Notes under the pieces: model-generated | What the model saw: the letters and a program-made list of their open reading frames with translations, nothing else | Told to the model about the DNA's origin: nothing | The model's database searches: none | Assembly: GCF_003323745.1 (NCBI RefSeq) | Contig: NZ_QOIL01000027.1 | Span: forward strand, 62,001-126,000 | Reading direction: 5' to 3' | Source: Sphaerisporangium album | GTDB taxonomy: Bacteria > Actinomycetota > Actinomycetes > Streptosporangiales > Streptosporangiaceae | DNA: 64,000 bases | Part shown: in pieces, positions 8,654-17,371 of the stretch | Layout: the number at the start of each line of letters is the position of its first letter | Position numbering within the stretch: position 1 is the stretch's first letter | Made by a program: the position numbers and the translations under genes

Positions 8654-9754
8654 TCAGGGGCTGGTGCAGGTGAGGGTGGGCGTTCCGGGGGTTCCGGAGG
8701 CCACGTACCCGAAGGTCGTCGTGCCGCCGCCCGCGATGGTCCGGTTGTAGTCGGCGTTCTTGACGGTGATACCGCTGCCGCTCACGGTATGGACGCCGTT
8801 CCACAGGCTGTTGATCGTGGTGCCGGAGGGCAGCGTCCAGGCGGTCGTCCAGCCGTTGAGGGCCGACGTGCCGTTGTTCTTGACCGTCACCTCGGCCTGG
8901 TAGCCGCCCGACCAGGTGCTGGTCGCCTTGAACGTCGCCGAGCACCCGCCGGGGCCGCTGGTGGGGGTCGGCGTCGGCGTGGGGGTCACGGTCGGCGTCG
9001 GGGTGGGCGTGGGTGTGGGCGTCGGGCTGGGGCCGCCGCCGCCGGGGCCGACCCCCGTCACCTCGCCGTTGCCGCCGTCGAAGACGACGTCCGAGCAGTT
9101 GTAGAAGGTCTCCTGGCTGTCGGAGCGCTGCCACACCGAGTAGATGATGTGCCGGCCGCTCTTGCCGGAGGGCAGGGTCGCGTTCCAGTAGTAGTAGGAG
9201 TCCGCGCTGCCGGGCGATCCGACGCTCGGCGGGTCCTGGGCGGTGTAGAACGGGGTGCTCTCCAGGTCGCTCCAGGCCAGCGGGCGGGTCGGGCTCCAGC
9301 TGTCCTTGGTGATGTAGGTGCGCCACGAGCCCGGGTGCGCCGCCCACTTGTTGTACCGGAACTGGATGTTACGCCCGGCGGTCAGGTGGGTCACCGGCCA
9401 GTCGTTGCGGGCGAGGTCGAAGCCGCTGAAGTCGTACACGACCGCGCCGCCGCTGCACAGTTTCCCGTCCGGGATGAAACCGCTCATCCGGCCGCCGCCG
9501 TCCGAGCGCAGGACGGCGAACCAGTTGTAGAGGGAGTTCGGGCCGCTCTGCGCGACCGCCGCCGCGCAGGCCGGGTTGTTGGGCTGGATCGAGCCCGACT
9601 GGGTGAGGCCGTCCTTCCAGCACAGATAGGTACGGCTGCCGGGGATCATCATGGCGCCGTGCGCCGACGCCTGGCCGGGCAGCAGCACGACGAGGAGCAG
9701 GGTGGCGAGCAGGGTCGCCGCGCCCGTGAAGCCGATCTTTCGTCGCTTTCTCAT
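8654..9754 (-). CDS. AA10 lytic polysaccharide monooxygenase with CBM2
   Basis: A 366-residue secreted copper enzyme that oxidatively cleaves cellulose or chitin. The signal peptide ends ...GQASA, so the mature protein starts HGAMM and its first His is one half of the histidine brace. The second His is in WAAHPGSWRTYIT. Motifs IPDGKLCSGG, DFSGFDLARNDWP and HIIYSVWQRSDSQETFYNCSDV are typical of AA10. A Thr-Pro linker (about residues 240-270) leads to a C-terminal family 2 carbohydrate-binding module (CSATFKATSTWSGGYQAEVTVKN). ATG 9754 is chosen because the signal peptide starts there. Confidence 0.95.
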   Translation of the reverse strand: MRKRRKIGFTGAATLLATLLLVVLLPGQASAHGAMMIPGSRTYLCWKDGLTQSGSIQPNNPACAAAVAQSGPNSLYNWFAVLRSDGGGRMSGFIPDGKLCSGGAVVYDFSGFDLARNDWPVTHLTAGRNIQFRYNKWAAHPGSWRTYITKDSWSPTRPLAWSDLESTPFYTAQDPPSVGSPGSADSYYYWNATLPSGKSGRHIIYSVWQRSDSQETFYNCSDVVFDGGNGEVTGVGPGGGGPSPTPTPTPTPTPTVTPTPTPTPTSGPGGCSATFKATSTWSGGYQAEVTVKNNGTSALNGWTTAWTLPSGTTINSLWNGVHTVSGSGITVKNADYNRTIAGGGTTTFGYVASGTPGTPTLTCTSP

Positions 9755-9915
9755 GGAACACCTTTCGGGGGTCACGACGCAGGACCCCGGGGACGCGGGG
9801 ACGCATGGCGGCACCGCGTCCGGCACGTTTCCGAGCACGGACGCCTAGCACGTCAATGAGTCACCGGGGGCCTGCTGAGGTAACCGGTCGCCGCCGTGGG
9901 GCAGGAGCCGTCATG

Positions 9916-9929
9916 CGAAAGCGCTCACG
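9916..9929. promoter_or_regulatory. Possible LacI-type (CebR-like) operator upstream of the LPMO gene
   Basis: The sequence CGAAAGCGCTCACG, centred on the palindrome AGCGCT, lies about 160 bp upstream of the LPMO start. It partly resembles the CebR cellulose-utilisation operator of actinomycetes (GGGAGCGCTCCC-type). The match is imperfect and the assignment is inference. Confidence 0.3.
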
Positions 9930-10057
9930 CGTCATGAACTCTAGGTCGCCGCCCTTCCGGTGTGAATCGGCGCGGCGGGCGAGGGACGGGGGCGGGGGCG
10001 AGGGCCAGGGTTCCGCCGCAGGTGAGAGGCGCGCGGCGGGTTTGTGCACGGTGATAG

Positions 10058-10082
10058 TTTCGTGAAATGTCGTGAAAGTTTC
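10058..10082. promoter_or_regulatory. Short direct and inverted repeats in the LPMO / kinase-like intergenic region
   Basis: The 431-bp gap 9755-10185 holds no gene that I can support. At 10058-10082 there is a direct repeat CGTGAAA...CGTGAAA (10-bp period) that also forms the dyads TTTC-GT-GAAA and GAAA-G-TTTC. This AT-richer patch looks like a regulator site or promoter for the rightward gene. The rest is GC-rich and featureless apart from the operator-like site at 9916. Confidence 0.3.
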
Positions 10083-10185
10083 GCATTATGGGCCTTGGAG
10101 TTCGGGTCGGGCGATCTTTCACGGCCTTGCGCCGGGTCCTGGTGATCTCGTCGCGGCGGGCCTGACGGCGGCGGGGAGCGGCCGG

Positions 10186-10833
10186 ATGATCGGCGAGGAT
10201 GGGGATGTGCACGTACGCCCCATCTCGCCCGCCGCGCTGGTCGAGGAGCTCGCCGACCGCATCGCCGCGACGCCCGCCCCTGCCCGGGTGCGGGTCGCCC
10301 TGGACGGCGCGCCGCCGGCGCGTCCGGGGGACCTCGCGGACGCGCTCATCGACCCGCTGCGCGTGCGCGGGCGCGAGGTCATGCGCGTCTCCGCGTCCGA
10401 CTTCCTGCGCCCGGCCTCGCTGCGCTTCGAGTTCGGCCGTACCGAGCCCGACGCCTTCTACGACGACTGGCTCGACGTCGGCGCGCTGGCCCGCGAGGTC
10501 CTCGACCCGCTGGAGCCGGGCGGCTCGGGCAAGGTCATCCCCACGCTGTGGGACAGCGTGATCGACCGCGCCACGCGCGCCCCGTACGTCACCGTCCCGC
10601 CGGGCGGGGTGCTGATCATGGACGGCGCGCTCATGCTCGGCCGCTGGCTGGCGTTCGACCTCACCGTGCACCTGTGGCTCTCGCCGGGCGCGCTGGCCCG
10701 GCGCACGCCCGAGGACCAGCGCTGGACCCTGCCGGCCTACGCCCGGTACGAGGACGAGGCCGCGCCGAGGGATCTCGCCGACGTGGTCGTCCGGGTCGAC
10801 GACCCCCAGCACCCGGCGGTCATCGACCGCTGA
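10186..10833 (+). CDS. Uridine-kinase-like protein lacking a P-loop
   Basis: About 215 residues resembling actinobacterial uridine kinase/phosphoribulokinase-like proteins. Where the Walker A sequence should be, VRVALDGAPPARPGDLADALIDPL is found, with no G-x-x-G-x-G-K-S/T. Later family features are kept: VLIMDGALMLGRWLAFDLTVHLWLS and DYDDW-like FYDDWLDVGALAREVL. A nucleotide-kinase role is therefore doubtful; it may be a degenerate or regulatory paralogue. The start could be ATG 10186 (GGGGAG upstream) or GTG 10207. The IS element lies immediately downstream. Confidence 0.6.
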   Translation: MIGEDGDVHVRPISPAALVEELADRIAATPAPARVRVALDGAPPARPGDLADALIDPLRVRGREVMRVSASDFLRPASLRFEFGRTEPDAFYDDWLDVGALAREVLDPLEPGGSGKVIPTLWDSVIDRATRAPYVTVPPGGVLIMDGALMLGRWLAFDLTVHLWLSPGALARRTPEDQRWTLPAYARYEDEAAPRDLADVVVRVDDPQHPAVIDR

Positions 10834-10876
10834 CGGTGCCCCCGCCCGCCCGTCCCTACCGGGTTCGTCCGTAGTG

Positions 10877-10896
10877 CTCCGGCCTTCAGGCCGGGG
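10877..10896. repeat. Left-end hairpin of the IS605-type element
   Basis: A perfect 7-bp stem CCGGCCT/AGGCCGG with a 2-nt loop (10879-10894), extended by a T-G and a C-G pair. It shares its core with the right-end hairpin. TnpA of this family recognises such imperfect palindromes at each end. Confidence 0.75.
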
Positions 10897-10969
10897 GTGA
10901 AGCGGACTGTCCCGCGTAGCGGGGCAGGAACAGCCGATTCGCCGCCAGGCGAACCGGCGTCCATCTCGA

Positions 10970-11398
10970 TCAGAGCGGTCGTTTCTGCTGCTCGATGTAC
11001 TGCTTGAGCACGGTCAGCGGGGCCCCGCCGACCGACCCGGCGAAATAGGAGCCGGACCAGAAGTGGTCGTCCTGCAGGTACTTGCGGACGTGGCCGCCGA
11101 ACTCCTTGCGCAGCATCCGAGCCGAGACCCCCTTCAGCGAGTTGACCAACTTGGACAAGGCCACCTTGGGCGGATAGTGGACCAGCAGGTGGACGTGGTC
11201 GTCCTCGCCGTTGAACTCGCGAAGTTCGACCTCGAAGTCGGCACAGACCTCCCGCATGATCTGTTCGCAACGGACCAGCATCGGGTCGGTGAAGGCCCCA
11301 CGCCGGTACTTGGTGACGAACACCAAATGGGCATGAAGGTCGTGAACGACATGCCTTCCCGTGCGCACATCACGGTTCGGTTCCCATCTCGGTGACAT
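10970..11398 (-). CDS. tnpA: IS200/IS605 family Y1 transposase TnpA
   Basis: A 142-residue single-strand transposase. The HUH metal motif is HVH at residues 68-70 within DDHVHLLVHYPP, and the nucleophilic tyrosine is Tyr134 in LKQYIEQQ. LVFVTKYRRGAF is the usual N-terminal strand. The length and both catalytic motifs are intact, so it is probably active. ATG 11398 is 23 bp from the divergent tnpB start; longer upstream starts run into tnpB and are not family-like. Confidence 0.95.
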   Translation of the reverse strand: MSPRWEPNRDVRTGRHVVHDLHAHLVFVTKYRRGAFTDPMLVRCEQIMREVCADFEVELREFNGEDDHVHLLVHYPPKVALSKLVNSLKGVSARMLRKEFGGHVRKYLQDDHFWSGSYFAGSVGGAPLTVLKQYIEQQKRPL

Positions 11399-11421
11399 AA
11401 ACCAAACGGTACGGTCAGCGT

Positions 11422-12690
11422 GTGGAGCAGATGAAGCAGACCCGGGCGCATGTGGCCCGCCTGGAGTTGAGCGCGGCCCAGGCGGCGGTGCTGGACGCAC
11501 AAGCGCACACCGCCCGCACGCTGTGGAACCTGCTGCACGAGTACTTCACCTTCCGGCAGGGCCGGTTCGCGACGCTGAAACAGTGCGACGAGGCGATCCG
11601 AGCGGCCCGTCGCGAGATCGACTGGATGGGCCAACTGCCCGCCCAGGCGGCTCAGGCGGTGTTGAAGACCTACCGGCAGGCGTGGGTGAACCACTTCGAC
11701 CCCGATCACCCCGCCAAGCGCCCGGCGTTCAAGGCCCGGTTGCGATCCCGGGCGGCAGTCGATGTGCCCCAGGCCCGCGACCTGCAGATCAAGCGGGTCA
11801 ACCGGCGGTGGGGTGCGGTCAGCCTGCCCAAGGCCGGGCGGGTGCGGTTCCGGTGGACCAGACACCTGCCCGGCGTCACCAGGGGCGGCCCGGCCGGACG
11901 GATCACCGGAGCTCGGCTGGTCAAAAACGCCTTCGGCTGGCAGATCGTGTTCCGGACCCAGACCATGGCCGCTCCGGTCACCGGCCCCCATCCCGGTCCA
12001 GCCGTGGGGATCGACCGGGGGATCACCGTCGCCTTGGCGTTGTCGGACCAGACCATGCGTGAGCACGGCCCCTGGCTCACCGGCGGTGAGCGCGAGCACC
12101 TGCGCCGCCTGGAGAAGAAATCCGCCCGCCGGCGCGCTGCCCGTACCCCCGGGCAGCGGACCTCTCATCGGCTGATCCGCACCTATGACCAGATGGCCAG
12201 GCTCCGTGCGAAAGCCAAGCGCCGAGCCGTCGACTGGCAGCACCAGACCACCACCGAACTCGCCGGCACCTTCAGCGTGGTCGTGGTGGAGGATCTGAAG
12301 ATCACGAACATGGTTCGCTCTGCCAAGGGCACGATCGAACATCCCGGCCGCAACGTGATGCAGAAGGCGGGGCTGAACCGCGCCATCACCGGCGAGGCGT
12401 GGGGCCGCACGGTCACCTTTCTGGAGTACAAGACCCGTGATCGCGGCGGGCTGGTGGTGAAGGTCCCCGCCCCGGGCACCTCGCAGACCTGCCATCGGTG
12501 CGGGCACCGCGACGCGGCCTCGCGTGACGGCACCCGGTTCTCGTGCGCCAGCCCCGCGTGCGGATGGACCGGCCACGCCGACACCAACGCCGCGATCAAC
12601 ATTCGCAACGCCGCAGGAACTGTGGTGTCAGGACGTGGAGACCTCGGGGCTGCCCGGTCTGTGAAGCGTCAACCCCCGCGCGCCGCTTAA
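11422..12690 (+). CDS. tnpB: IS605-type TnpB, RNA-guided RuvC-like nuclease
   Basis: A 422-residue TnpB. RuvC catalytic residues are present: D198 (VGIDRG), E290 (VVVEDLK) and D387 (GHADTNAAINI). The zinc-finger cysteines are C357, C360, C375 and C380 inside the RuvC domain. TnpB proteins are guided by an RNA from the element's right end and cut DNA at the vacated site, which helps the element persist. The GTG at 11422 is used; ATG 11431 is an alternative. It looks full length and undamaged. Confidence 0.95.
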   Translation: MEQMKQTRAHVARLELSAAQAAVLDAQAHTARTLWNLLHEYFTFRQGRFATLKQCDEAIRAARREIDWMGQLPAQAAQAVLKTYRQAWVNHFDPDHPAKRPAFKARLRSRAAVDVPQARDLQIKRVNRRWGAVSLPKAGRVRFRWTRHLPGVTRGGPAGRITGARLVKNAFGWQIVFRTQTMAAPVTGPHPGPAVGIDRGITVALALSDQTMREHGPWLTGGEREHLRRLEKKSARRRAARTPGQRTSHRLIRTYDQMARLRAKAKRRAVDWQHQTTTELAGTFSVVVVEDLKITNMVRSAKGTIEHPGRNVMQKAGLNRAITGEAWGRTVTFLEYKTRDRGGLVVKVPAPGTSQTCHRCGHRDAASRDGTRFSCASPACGWTGHADTNAAINIRNAAGTVVSGRGDLGAARSVKRQPPRAA

Positions 12691-12735
12691 GCGCGACGCG
12701 ACGGGAGAATCTCCGGCCTTCAGGCCGGAGAGGAG
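12600..12735 (+). ncRNA. Putative omega-RNA (reRNA) overlapping the tnpB 3' end
   Basis: In characterised TnpB systems the guide RNA covers the tnpB 3' end and the right-end hairpin, with the guide continuing into flanking DNA. Here this would include the tnpB tail, the hairpin at 12711-12730 and flanking bases from about 12736 onward. Limits are inferred from position only. Confidence 0.4.
12711..12730. repeat. Right-end hairpin of the IS605-type element
   Basis: A perfect 9-bp stem CTCCGGCCT/AGGCCGGAG with a TC loop, 20 bp after the tnpB stop. The core matches the left-end hairpin. It marks the right end and is the likely scaffold hairpin of the guide RNA. Confidence 0.8.
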
Positions 12736-12856
12736 TTCAACGAGCCGAGGGCTTCGCAGGGGATGCTCTTGGCGTGTATGCGGGCATATCTGTGTCCTTC
12801 GTGGCTGTTTGACCTGGTAAGACGCTTTTCTTCCGACGGGACGTGGGGTCGTCGAG

Positions 12857-14713
12857 ATGTGCGGAATCACCGGATGGGTCGACTACGGCAGGGATCTCCG
12901 GGAGTCGAGGAACACGCTTCACGACATGACCGAGCAAATGGCGTGCCGGGGGCCCGACGACGAGGGCATGTGGATCTCCCCCCACGGCGCCGTGGGCCAC
13001 CGCCGCCTGGCGATCATCGACCTCGAGGGCGGCCGCCAGCCGATGACCGCCGAGGAGGACGAGGAGGTCCAGGCCGTCCTCACCTACAGCGGCGAGGTCT
13101 ACAACTTCCTCGAACTACGCGCCGAGCTGGCCGCGAAGGGCCATCGATTCCGCACCCGCAGCGACACCGAGGTCGTCCTCCGCGCCTACCTGGAGTGGGG
13201 CATCGGCTTCCCCACCCGCCTCAACGGCATGTACGCCTTCGGCATCTGGGACGCCCGCACCGAGGAACTCCTGCTCGTCCGCGACCGCCTGGGCATCAAA
13301 CCCCTGTACTACTACCCGACCCCGGACGGCGTGCTGTTCGGCTCCGAGCCCAAGGCCATCCTGGCGAACCCGCTCTGCCGGCCCGTCGTCGACGCCGAGG
13401 GCCTGCGCGAGCTGCTCTCCTTCGTCAAGACCCCGGAATGCGCGATCTACCAGGGCATGTACGAGGTGCGCCCCGGCTCCGTCGTCGTCGTGAACCGCCA
13501 CGGCGTCGCCAAGGAGCGCTACTGGCAGCTCGAATCGCACGAGCACACCGACGACGTGCACGCGACCGTCCGCACCGTCCGAGGACTGCTCGACGACATC
13601 GTCGAACGCCAGCTGATCTCGGACGTGCCGCTGTGCACGCTGCTGTCCGGCGGCCTGGACTCCAGCGCGGTCACCGCCCTCGCCGCCCGGGCCCTGCACG
13701 AGCACGGACAGGGCAAGCTGCGCTCGTTCTCGGTCGACTTCGTCGGCTACACCGAGCACTTCAGCCCCGACGAGATGCGCGACACCCCCGACACCCCGTA
13801 CGTCCACGACCTGGTCCGCCACCTGAAGAGCCTCGGCGTCGAGCACACCGACATCGTCCTGGACTCCGGCGACCTCATGGACCCCGTCGTGCGCTCCGCC
13901 GTCCTGCGGGCCCGCGACATGCCCACCGGCATCGGCGACATGGACACCTCGTTGTACCTGCTGTTCAAGGCCATCCGCGCCCACTCGACGGTCGCGCTGT
14001 CCGGAGAGTCGGCCGACGAGGTGTTCGGCGGGTACAAGTGGTTCCACGACCCCGAGGCCGTCAACTCCGGCACCTTCCCCTGGCTGGCCGCGCAGGGCGG
14101 GCAGCGGTTCACCGCCCTGGAGGAGGTGCTGAACGAGGACCTCGCCCGCAAGCTCGACATCCCCGGCTACCGCGCGGCCCGCTACCGCCAGGCGCTGGAC
14201 GAGGTGCCGCGTCTGCCCGGGGAGACCGGGCTGGAGGCGCGCATGCGCGAGATCAGCTACCTGCACCTCACCCGGTTCGTGCAGATCCTGCTGGACCGCA
14301 AGGACCGCATGAGCATGGCCGTCGGACTGGAGGTCCGCGTCCCGTTCTGCGACCACCGGCTCGTGGAGTACGTCTTCAACGCGCCGTGGGCGCTGAAGAC
14401 CTTCGACGGGCGTGAGAAGAGCCTCCTGCGCGCGGCGGTCACCGACCTGCTGCCCAGGTCGGTGCTGGAACGGCGCAAGAGCCCGTACCCCTCGACGCAG
14501 GACCCCGCGTACGAGAAGGCGCTGCGCGAGCGGGCCGCCCGCGTCCTGTCGGGGCATGTCGCGGCGGAGCCGCTGGTGGACGTCGCCAAGGTGCGCGCCC
14601 TGCTGGACCTGCCGCAGGACTCGGTGAGCCGCCACGACGTCCGCGCCGCGCTGGAGGGCTTCCTGCAGTTCAACGCCTGGCTCGAACGCTACCGGGTGCG
14701 GGTCAGCCTGTAG
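12857..14713 (+). CDS. asnB: Asparagine synthase (glutamine-hydrolysing)
   Basis: A 618-residue class II amidotransferase making asparagine from aspartate, ATP and glutamine. It starts MCGITGWVDYG, so Cys2 becomes the N-terminal glutaminase nucleophile. The Ntn glutaminase domain runs to about residue 220. The synthetase domain carries the ATP-pyrophosphatase P-loop LLSGGLDSSAVTALAAR and ALSGESADEVFGGYKWFHD. Length is normal. It is probably a housekeeping copy, since no peptide or antibiotic biosynthesis genes adjoin it. The IS element ends about 125 bp upstream. Confidence 0.95.
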   Translation: MCGITGWVDYGRDLRESRNTLHDMTEQMACRGPDDEGMWISPHGAVGHRRLAIIDLEGGRQPMTAEEDEEVQAVLTYSGEVYNFLELRAELAAKGHRFRTRSDTEVVLRAYLEWGIGFPTRLNGMYAFGIWDARTEELLLVRDRLGIKPLYYYPTPDGVLFGSEPKAILANPLCRPVVDAEGLRELLSFVKTPECAIYQGMYEVRPGSVVVVNRHGVAKERYWQLESHEHTDDVHATVRTVRGLLDDIVERQLISDVPLCTLLSGGLDSSAVTALAARALHEHGQGKLRSFSVDFVGYTEHFSPDEMRDTPDTPYVHDLVRHLKSLGVEHTDIVLDSGDLMDPVVRSAVLRARDMPTGIGDMDTSLYLLFKAIRAHSTVALSGESADEVFGGYKWFHDPEAVNSGTFPWLAAQGGQRFTALEEVLNEDLARKLDIPGYRAARYRQALDEVPRLPGETGLEARMREISYLHLTRFVQILLDRKDRMSMAVGLEVRVPFCDHRLVEYVFNAPWALKTFDGREKSLLRAAVTDLLPRSVLERRKSPYPSTQDPAYEKALRERAARVLSGHVAAEPLVDVAKVRALLDLPQDSVSRHDVRAALEGFLQFNAWLERYRVRVSL

Positions 14714-14738
14714 CGTCCGCTCCGAGACGGCGGGGGCG

Positions 14739-16286
14739 TCAGAGTTCTACGGACCTCACGTCCAGCGATCCGAAGAGGGTCGTGTGGACGTTGGAGAGCC
14801 TGTCCGAGTGGCCGGCCACGTTGCGGTAGAAGAAGAGGGGGATGGCCGGCAGGTCGCGGGCGAGGATCTTCTCGGCGCGGCGGTAGAGGGTCGCGGCCCT
14901 GGCCGGGGACGGGGTGCGGTCGGCGGCGGCGAGCAGGGCGTCGAAGCCCTTGTCGCTGTAGCCGGTGAAGTTGCTGGAGTTCCCGGTGCGGTAGGTCGCC
15001 AGGACGTCGGACATGTGAGGGGTGTCCAGGAGCCACGCCCAGCGGTACGCGCCCGCGAGCCTGCCCCGCGTCGCCCGGCTCAGCAGGTCGGCGAAGGTCG
15101 GCACGCCCTTGGCCACCACCTTGACCTGGCCGCCCAGCGCCTTGGTGGCGGCGGTGGCGGCGAGCCTGGCCCACCGCGTGTTCCGCGCGTCCGCGTTGTA
15201 GTAGATGGTGAAGGTCCTGGGCGGGGTGAACCCGGCGGCGCGGGCCTTGGCGAGGGCGGCGCGTGCCCCGGCCGGGTCGTAGGCGCAGGCCTCTCCGCAG
15301 GTCCCCCGCCGCGCGCCCGGGGTGGGCGGCGGTACGAAGGAGTCGGCGGGAACGCGGCTCGCGCCGAACTCCTCGCCGACGGCCTCGCGTGGGATGGCCA
15401 TGGAGACGGCCCGGCGGAAGTCGGCGTTCCCCGAGATCCTGGGCTGTTTCATGGGGAAGTTCAGGACGTGGATGCCGCCCGACGGCGTGTTCACCACGCG
15501 CCCGCCGAGCCCCGTCGTGCGCGGGAGGTTTGGCGCGAAGTCGACCTGCCCGTCCCGCAGCGCCTTGTACGCGGCGTCCCAGTCGGAGTAGGTCCGGTAG
15601 ACGATCCGGGTGGCCGCGGGCAGGGCGGTGCCGCTGTAGTCGTCGTACCGCTCGACGGTGACGTCCTGGTCGGTGCGTGAGACGAAGCGGTACGGCCCGT
15701 TGCCCACCGGGGCCTTGTGGTACTCGGCGGGGCTCGCGAAGAACGAATCGGGCAGGGGCGCGAACGCCAGGCGTCCGAGCATGGGGACGAACCCCCCGAA
15801 CGGCTCGTTCAGCGTGATCGTGAACGTGTGATCGTCCACCACCTTCAGCCCGGAGAGCACCCCCGTGCGCGTGGGCTTGCCGAACCCGGCGATGTGGTCG
15901 AAGTAGTAGGAGCCGTTCGCGCTCGCGCGGGCGCCGTGGCTCCAGGCCCTGACGAAGTTGCGGGCCTTCACCTCGGTGCCGTCGTGGAAGCGCCAGCCCT
16001 TCTTCAGCCGTACGGTGAAGACCTTGTTGTCCCTGGTGGTGATCGAGGACGCCACGGCGTACCGGGTGGCGGGCCCGCCGGGCAGGTATTCGACGAGCCC
16101 GGTGAACATCGCGCCGAGCGCCTCGCCCCCGCAGTCCTCGTCCAGCTCGGCGGGTTCCATGGTGCCCGGCGGGCAGGCGGCGACCGTGATCTCGCCGTCC
16201 TCGGCGGCGGACGCCGCGGGGGCCAGGGCGGCCAGGGCGATCAGGGGCGCGGCGGCGGCCAGGGTGGCGCGTCGCGTAGCGGGCAT
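14739..16286 (-). CDS. ABC transporter substrate-binding protein, family 5 (peptide type)
   Basis: A 515-residue extracytoplasmic binding protein of the SBP_bac_5 (oligopeptide/nickel) family. A Sec signal peptide (LAAAAPLIALAALAPAASA) lacks a lipobox cysteine, so it is exported but probably not a lipoprotein. Family blocks include FTVRLKKGWRFHDGTEVKARNFVRAW and NPLP-like features such as DFRRAVSMAIPREAV. No permease or ATPase genes adjoin, so it is an orphan binding protein that would have to work with a transporter encoded elsewhere. Confidence 0.85.
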   Translation of the reverse strand: MPATRRATLAAAAPLIALAALAPAASAAEDGEITVAACPPGTMEPAELDEDCGGEALGAMFTGLVEYLPGGPATRYAVASSITTRDNKVFTVRLKKGWRFHDGTEVKARNFVRAWSHGARASANGSYYFDHIAGFGKPTRTGVLSGLKVVDDHTFTITLNEPFGGFVPMLGRLAFAPLPDSFFASPAEYHKAPVGNGPYRFVSRTDQDVTVERYDDYSGTALPAATRIVYRTYSDWDAAYKALRDGQVDFAPNLPRTTGLGGRVVNTPSGGIHVLNFPMKQPRISGNADFRRAVSMAIPREAVGEEFGASRVPADSFVPPPTPGARRGTCGEACAYDPAGARAALAKARAAGFTPPRTFTIYYNADARNTRWARLAATAATKALGGQVKVVAKGVPTFADLLSRATRGRLAGAYRWAWLLDTPHMSDVLATYRTGNSSNFTGYSDKGFDALLAAADRTPSPARAATLYRRAEKILARDLPAIPLFFYRNVAGHSDRLSNVHTTLFGSLDVRSVEL

Positions 16287-16422
16287 TCTCGACCTCCACG
16301 AAGGCGGGAGGGATCACGCTAGTGGAGAAGGCCTCCCCTTCGTGGCCGAAAACGCCCCGGTCCCCGCCCCCGGCACGGCGAACGACGACCCGGCCCCCGG
16401 GGGACGGTGACCCGGCGGCCCG

Positions 16423-16848
16423 TCAGGGGGTCACGCGGTTCAGGCCCTCGGTGATGCCCTGGCGGAGCATGTCGCCGTACGGGCCGGCGGGCAAGGCGGC
16501 CGCGTGGTCGGCGGCCAGGCGGAAGTAGCGTTCGGCTTCGGAGGGGTCGCCGAGAAGCTCGTGCGACGCCCCCATGTTCAGGTACAACGACGGGTAGAAC
16601 TCGGTGACGCGGTCGTCGCCGGCCGCGTGGGCGTGGTGCAGCGACACGGCGTTCCACAGCAGGACCTCCTCCGCGGAGTCCTGCTGGCGGGCGACGTAGT
16701 GGGCCGCGACGCAGGCGTCGAAGTCGTCGGACCGCTCGGCCCACGCCTGGTCGAACAGCCGCCTCGCGTCCTCGGGCCTGCCCTCGGCCTCCGCGCGCAT
16801 CCCCTCGGCGCACAACCTGACCACCGCATTCTCGAGATCGAGATCCAC
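16423..16848 (-). CDS. Tetratricopeptide-repeat-like hypothetical protein
   Basis: A 141-residue, mostly helical protein with TPR-like helix pairs, for example AEAEGRPEDARRLFDQAWAE and LYLNMGASHELLGDPSEAERYFRLA. It is probably a cytoplasmic scaffold or helper. It belongs to a widespread uncharacterised actinobacterial type. It lies upstream of the binding protein and downstream of zur, but spacing does not suggest a tight operon. Confidence 0.7.
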   Translation of the reverse strand: MDLDLENAVVRLCAEGMRAEAEGRPEDARRLFDQAWAERSDDFDACVAAHYVARQQDSAEEVLLWNAVSLHHAHAAGDDRVTEFYPSLYLNMGASHELLGDPSEAERYFRLAADHAAALPAGPYGDMLRQGITEGLNRVTP

Positions 16849-16921
16849 GACTACCTCCCTTGTCCGGCACCGAGCAGCCTAGGCATCGGGTACGACAATT
16901 CGGGGGGAGCGGGAGTAAGGG

Positions 16922-17371
16922 TCAGCGGGCGGGGGCGCACTCGGGGCAGATGCCGAAGATCTCGACCGTGTGGTCGACCTCGACGAACCCCGCCTCGGCC
17001 GCGACGCGGTCGGCCCAGCGCTCGACGGCCTTGCCCTCGACCTCGACGCTGCGCCCGCACGAGCGGCAGGTCACGTGGTGGTGGTGGCGGCCGGTCGCGC
17101 AGCGGCGGTACAGCGTCTCGCCGCTCTCGTCGCGGATCGCGTCGACCATCTCGTTCTCGCTGAGCACCTGGAGGTGCCGGTAGACGGTGGTCAGGCCGAC
17201 CTGCTCGCCCTGGCGGCGCAGCTCGGCGTGGATCTCCTGCGCGCTGTGGAACCCGGACAGCTTGCCCAGCACCGACACCAGCGCCTCAGCCTGCCGGGTT
17301 CCCCTGACCCGGGTGCCCCGGGTCGGGGGCCGGTCGAGCTGGGGTGTGGTCTGGGCCGATTGTGACGTCAT
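16922..17371 (-). CDS. zur: Fur-family zinc uptake regulator (Zur)
   Basis: A 149-residue Fur-family repressor. The winged helix includes SAQEIHAELRRQGEQVGLTTVYRHLQVL. It is followed by the metal sites RHHHHVTCRSCG and the second structural pair CPEC at the C-terminus, giving the two CxxC pairs of a structural zinc site. Zur proteins repress zinc-uptake and alternative ribosomal protein genes when zinc is sufficient. Assignment as Zur rather than Fur or Nur rests on overall resemblance to actinomycete Zur. No zinc uptake genes are visible next to it. Confidence 0.85.
   Translation of the reverse strand: MTSQSAQTTPQLDRPPTRGTRVRGTRQAEALVSVLGKLSGFHSAQEIHAELRRQGEQVGLTTVYRHLQVLSENEMVDAIRDESGETLYRRCATGRHHHHVTCRSCGRSVEVEGKAVERWADRVAAEAGFVEVDHTVEIFGICPECAPAR

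Larger units (their letters stand above)
10877..12730. mobile_element. IS200/IS605-family insertion sequence (tnpA + tnpB)
   Basis: A complete-looking IS605-type element with divergent tnpA (left, minus) and tnpB (right, plus), bounded by two nearly identical subterminal hairpins at 10877-10896 and 12711-12730. Such elements move as single strands by TnpA and do not create target duplications. The exact cleavage points are probably within 20 nt outside the hairpins and are not resolved. It sits between the kinase-like gene and asnB and breaks neither. Confidence 0.88.

Noticed and set aside
8916-9104. Plus-strand VGVGV repeat protein
   Set aside because: It is the reverse complement of the Thr-Pro linker in the LPMO gene.
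11134-12576. A 480-codon minus-strand frame across tnpA and tnpB
   Set aside because: It is antisense to tnpB and out of frame with tnpA; both transposase genes have intact catalytic motifs.
14739-16286. Part of a complete ABC importer
   Set aside because: No permease or ATPase gene lies beside it; neighbours are asnB and a TPR-like gene.
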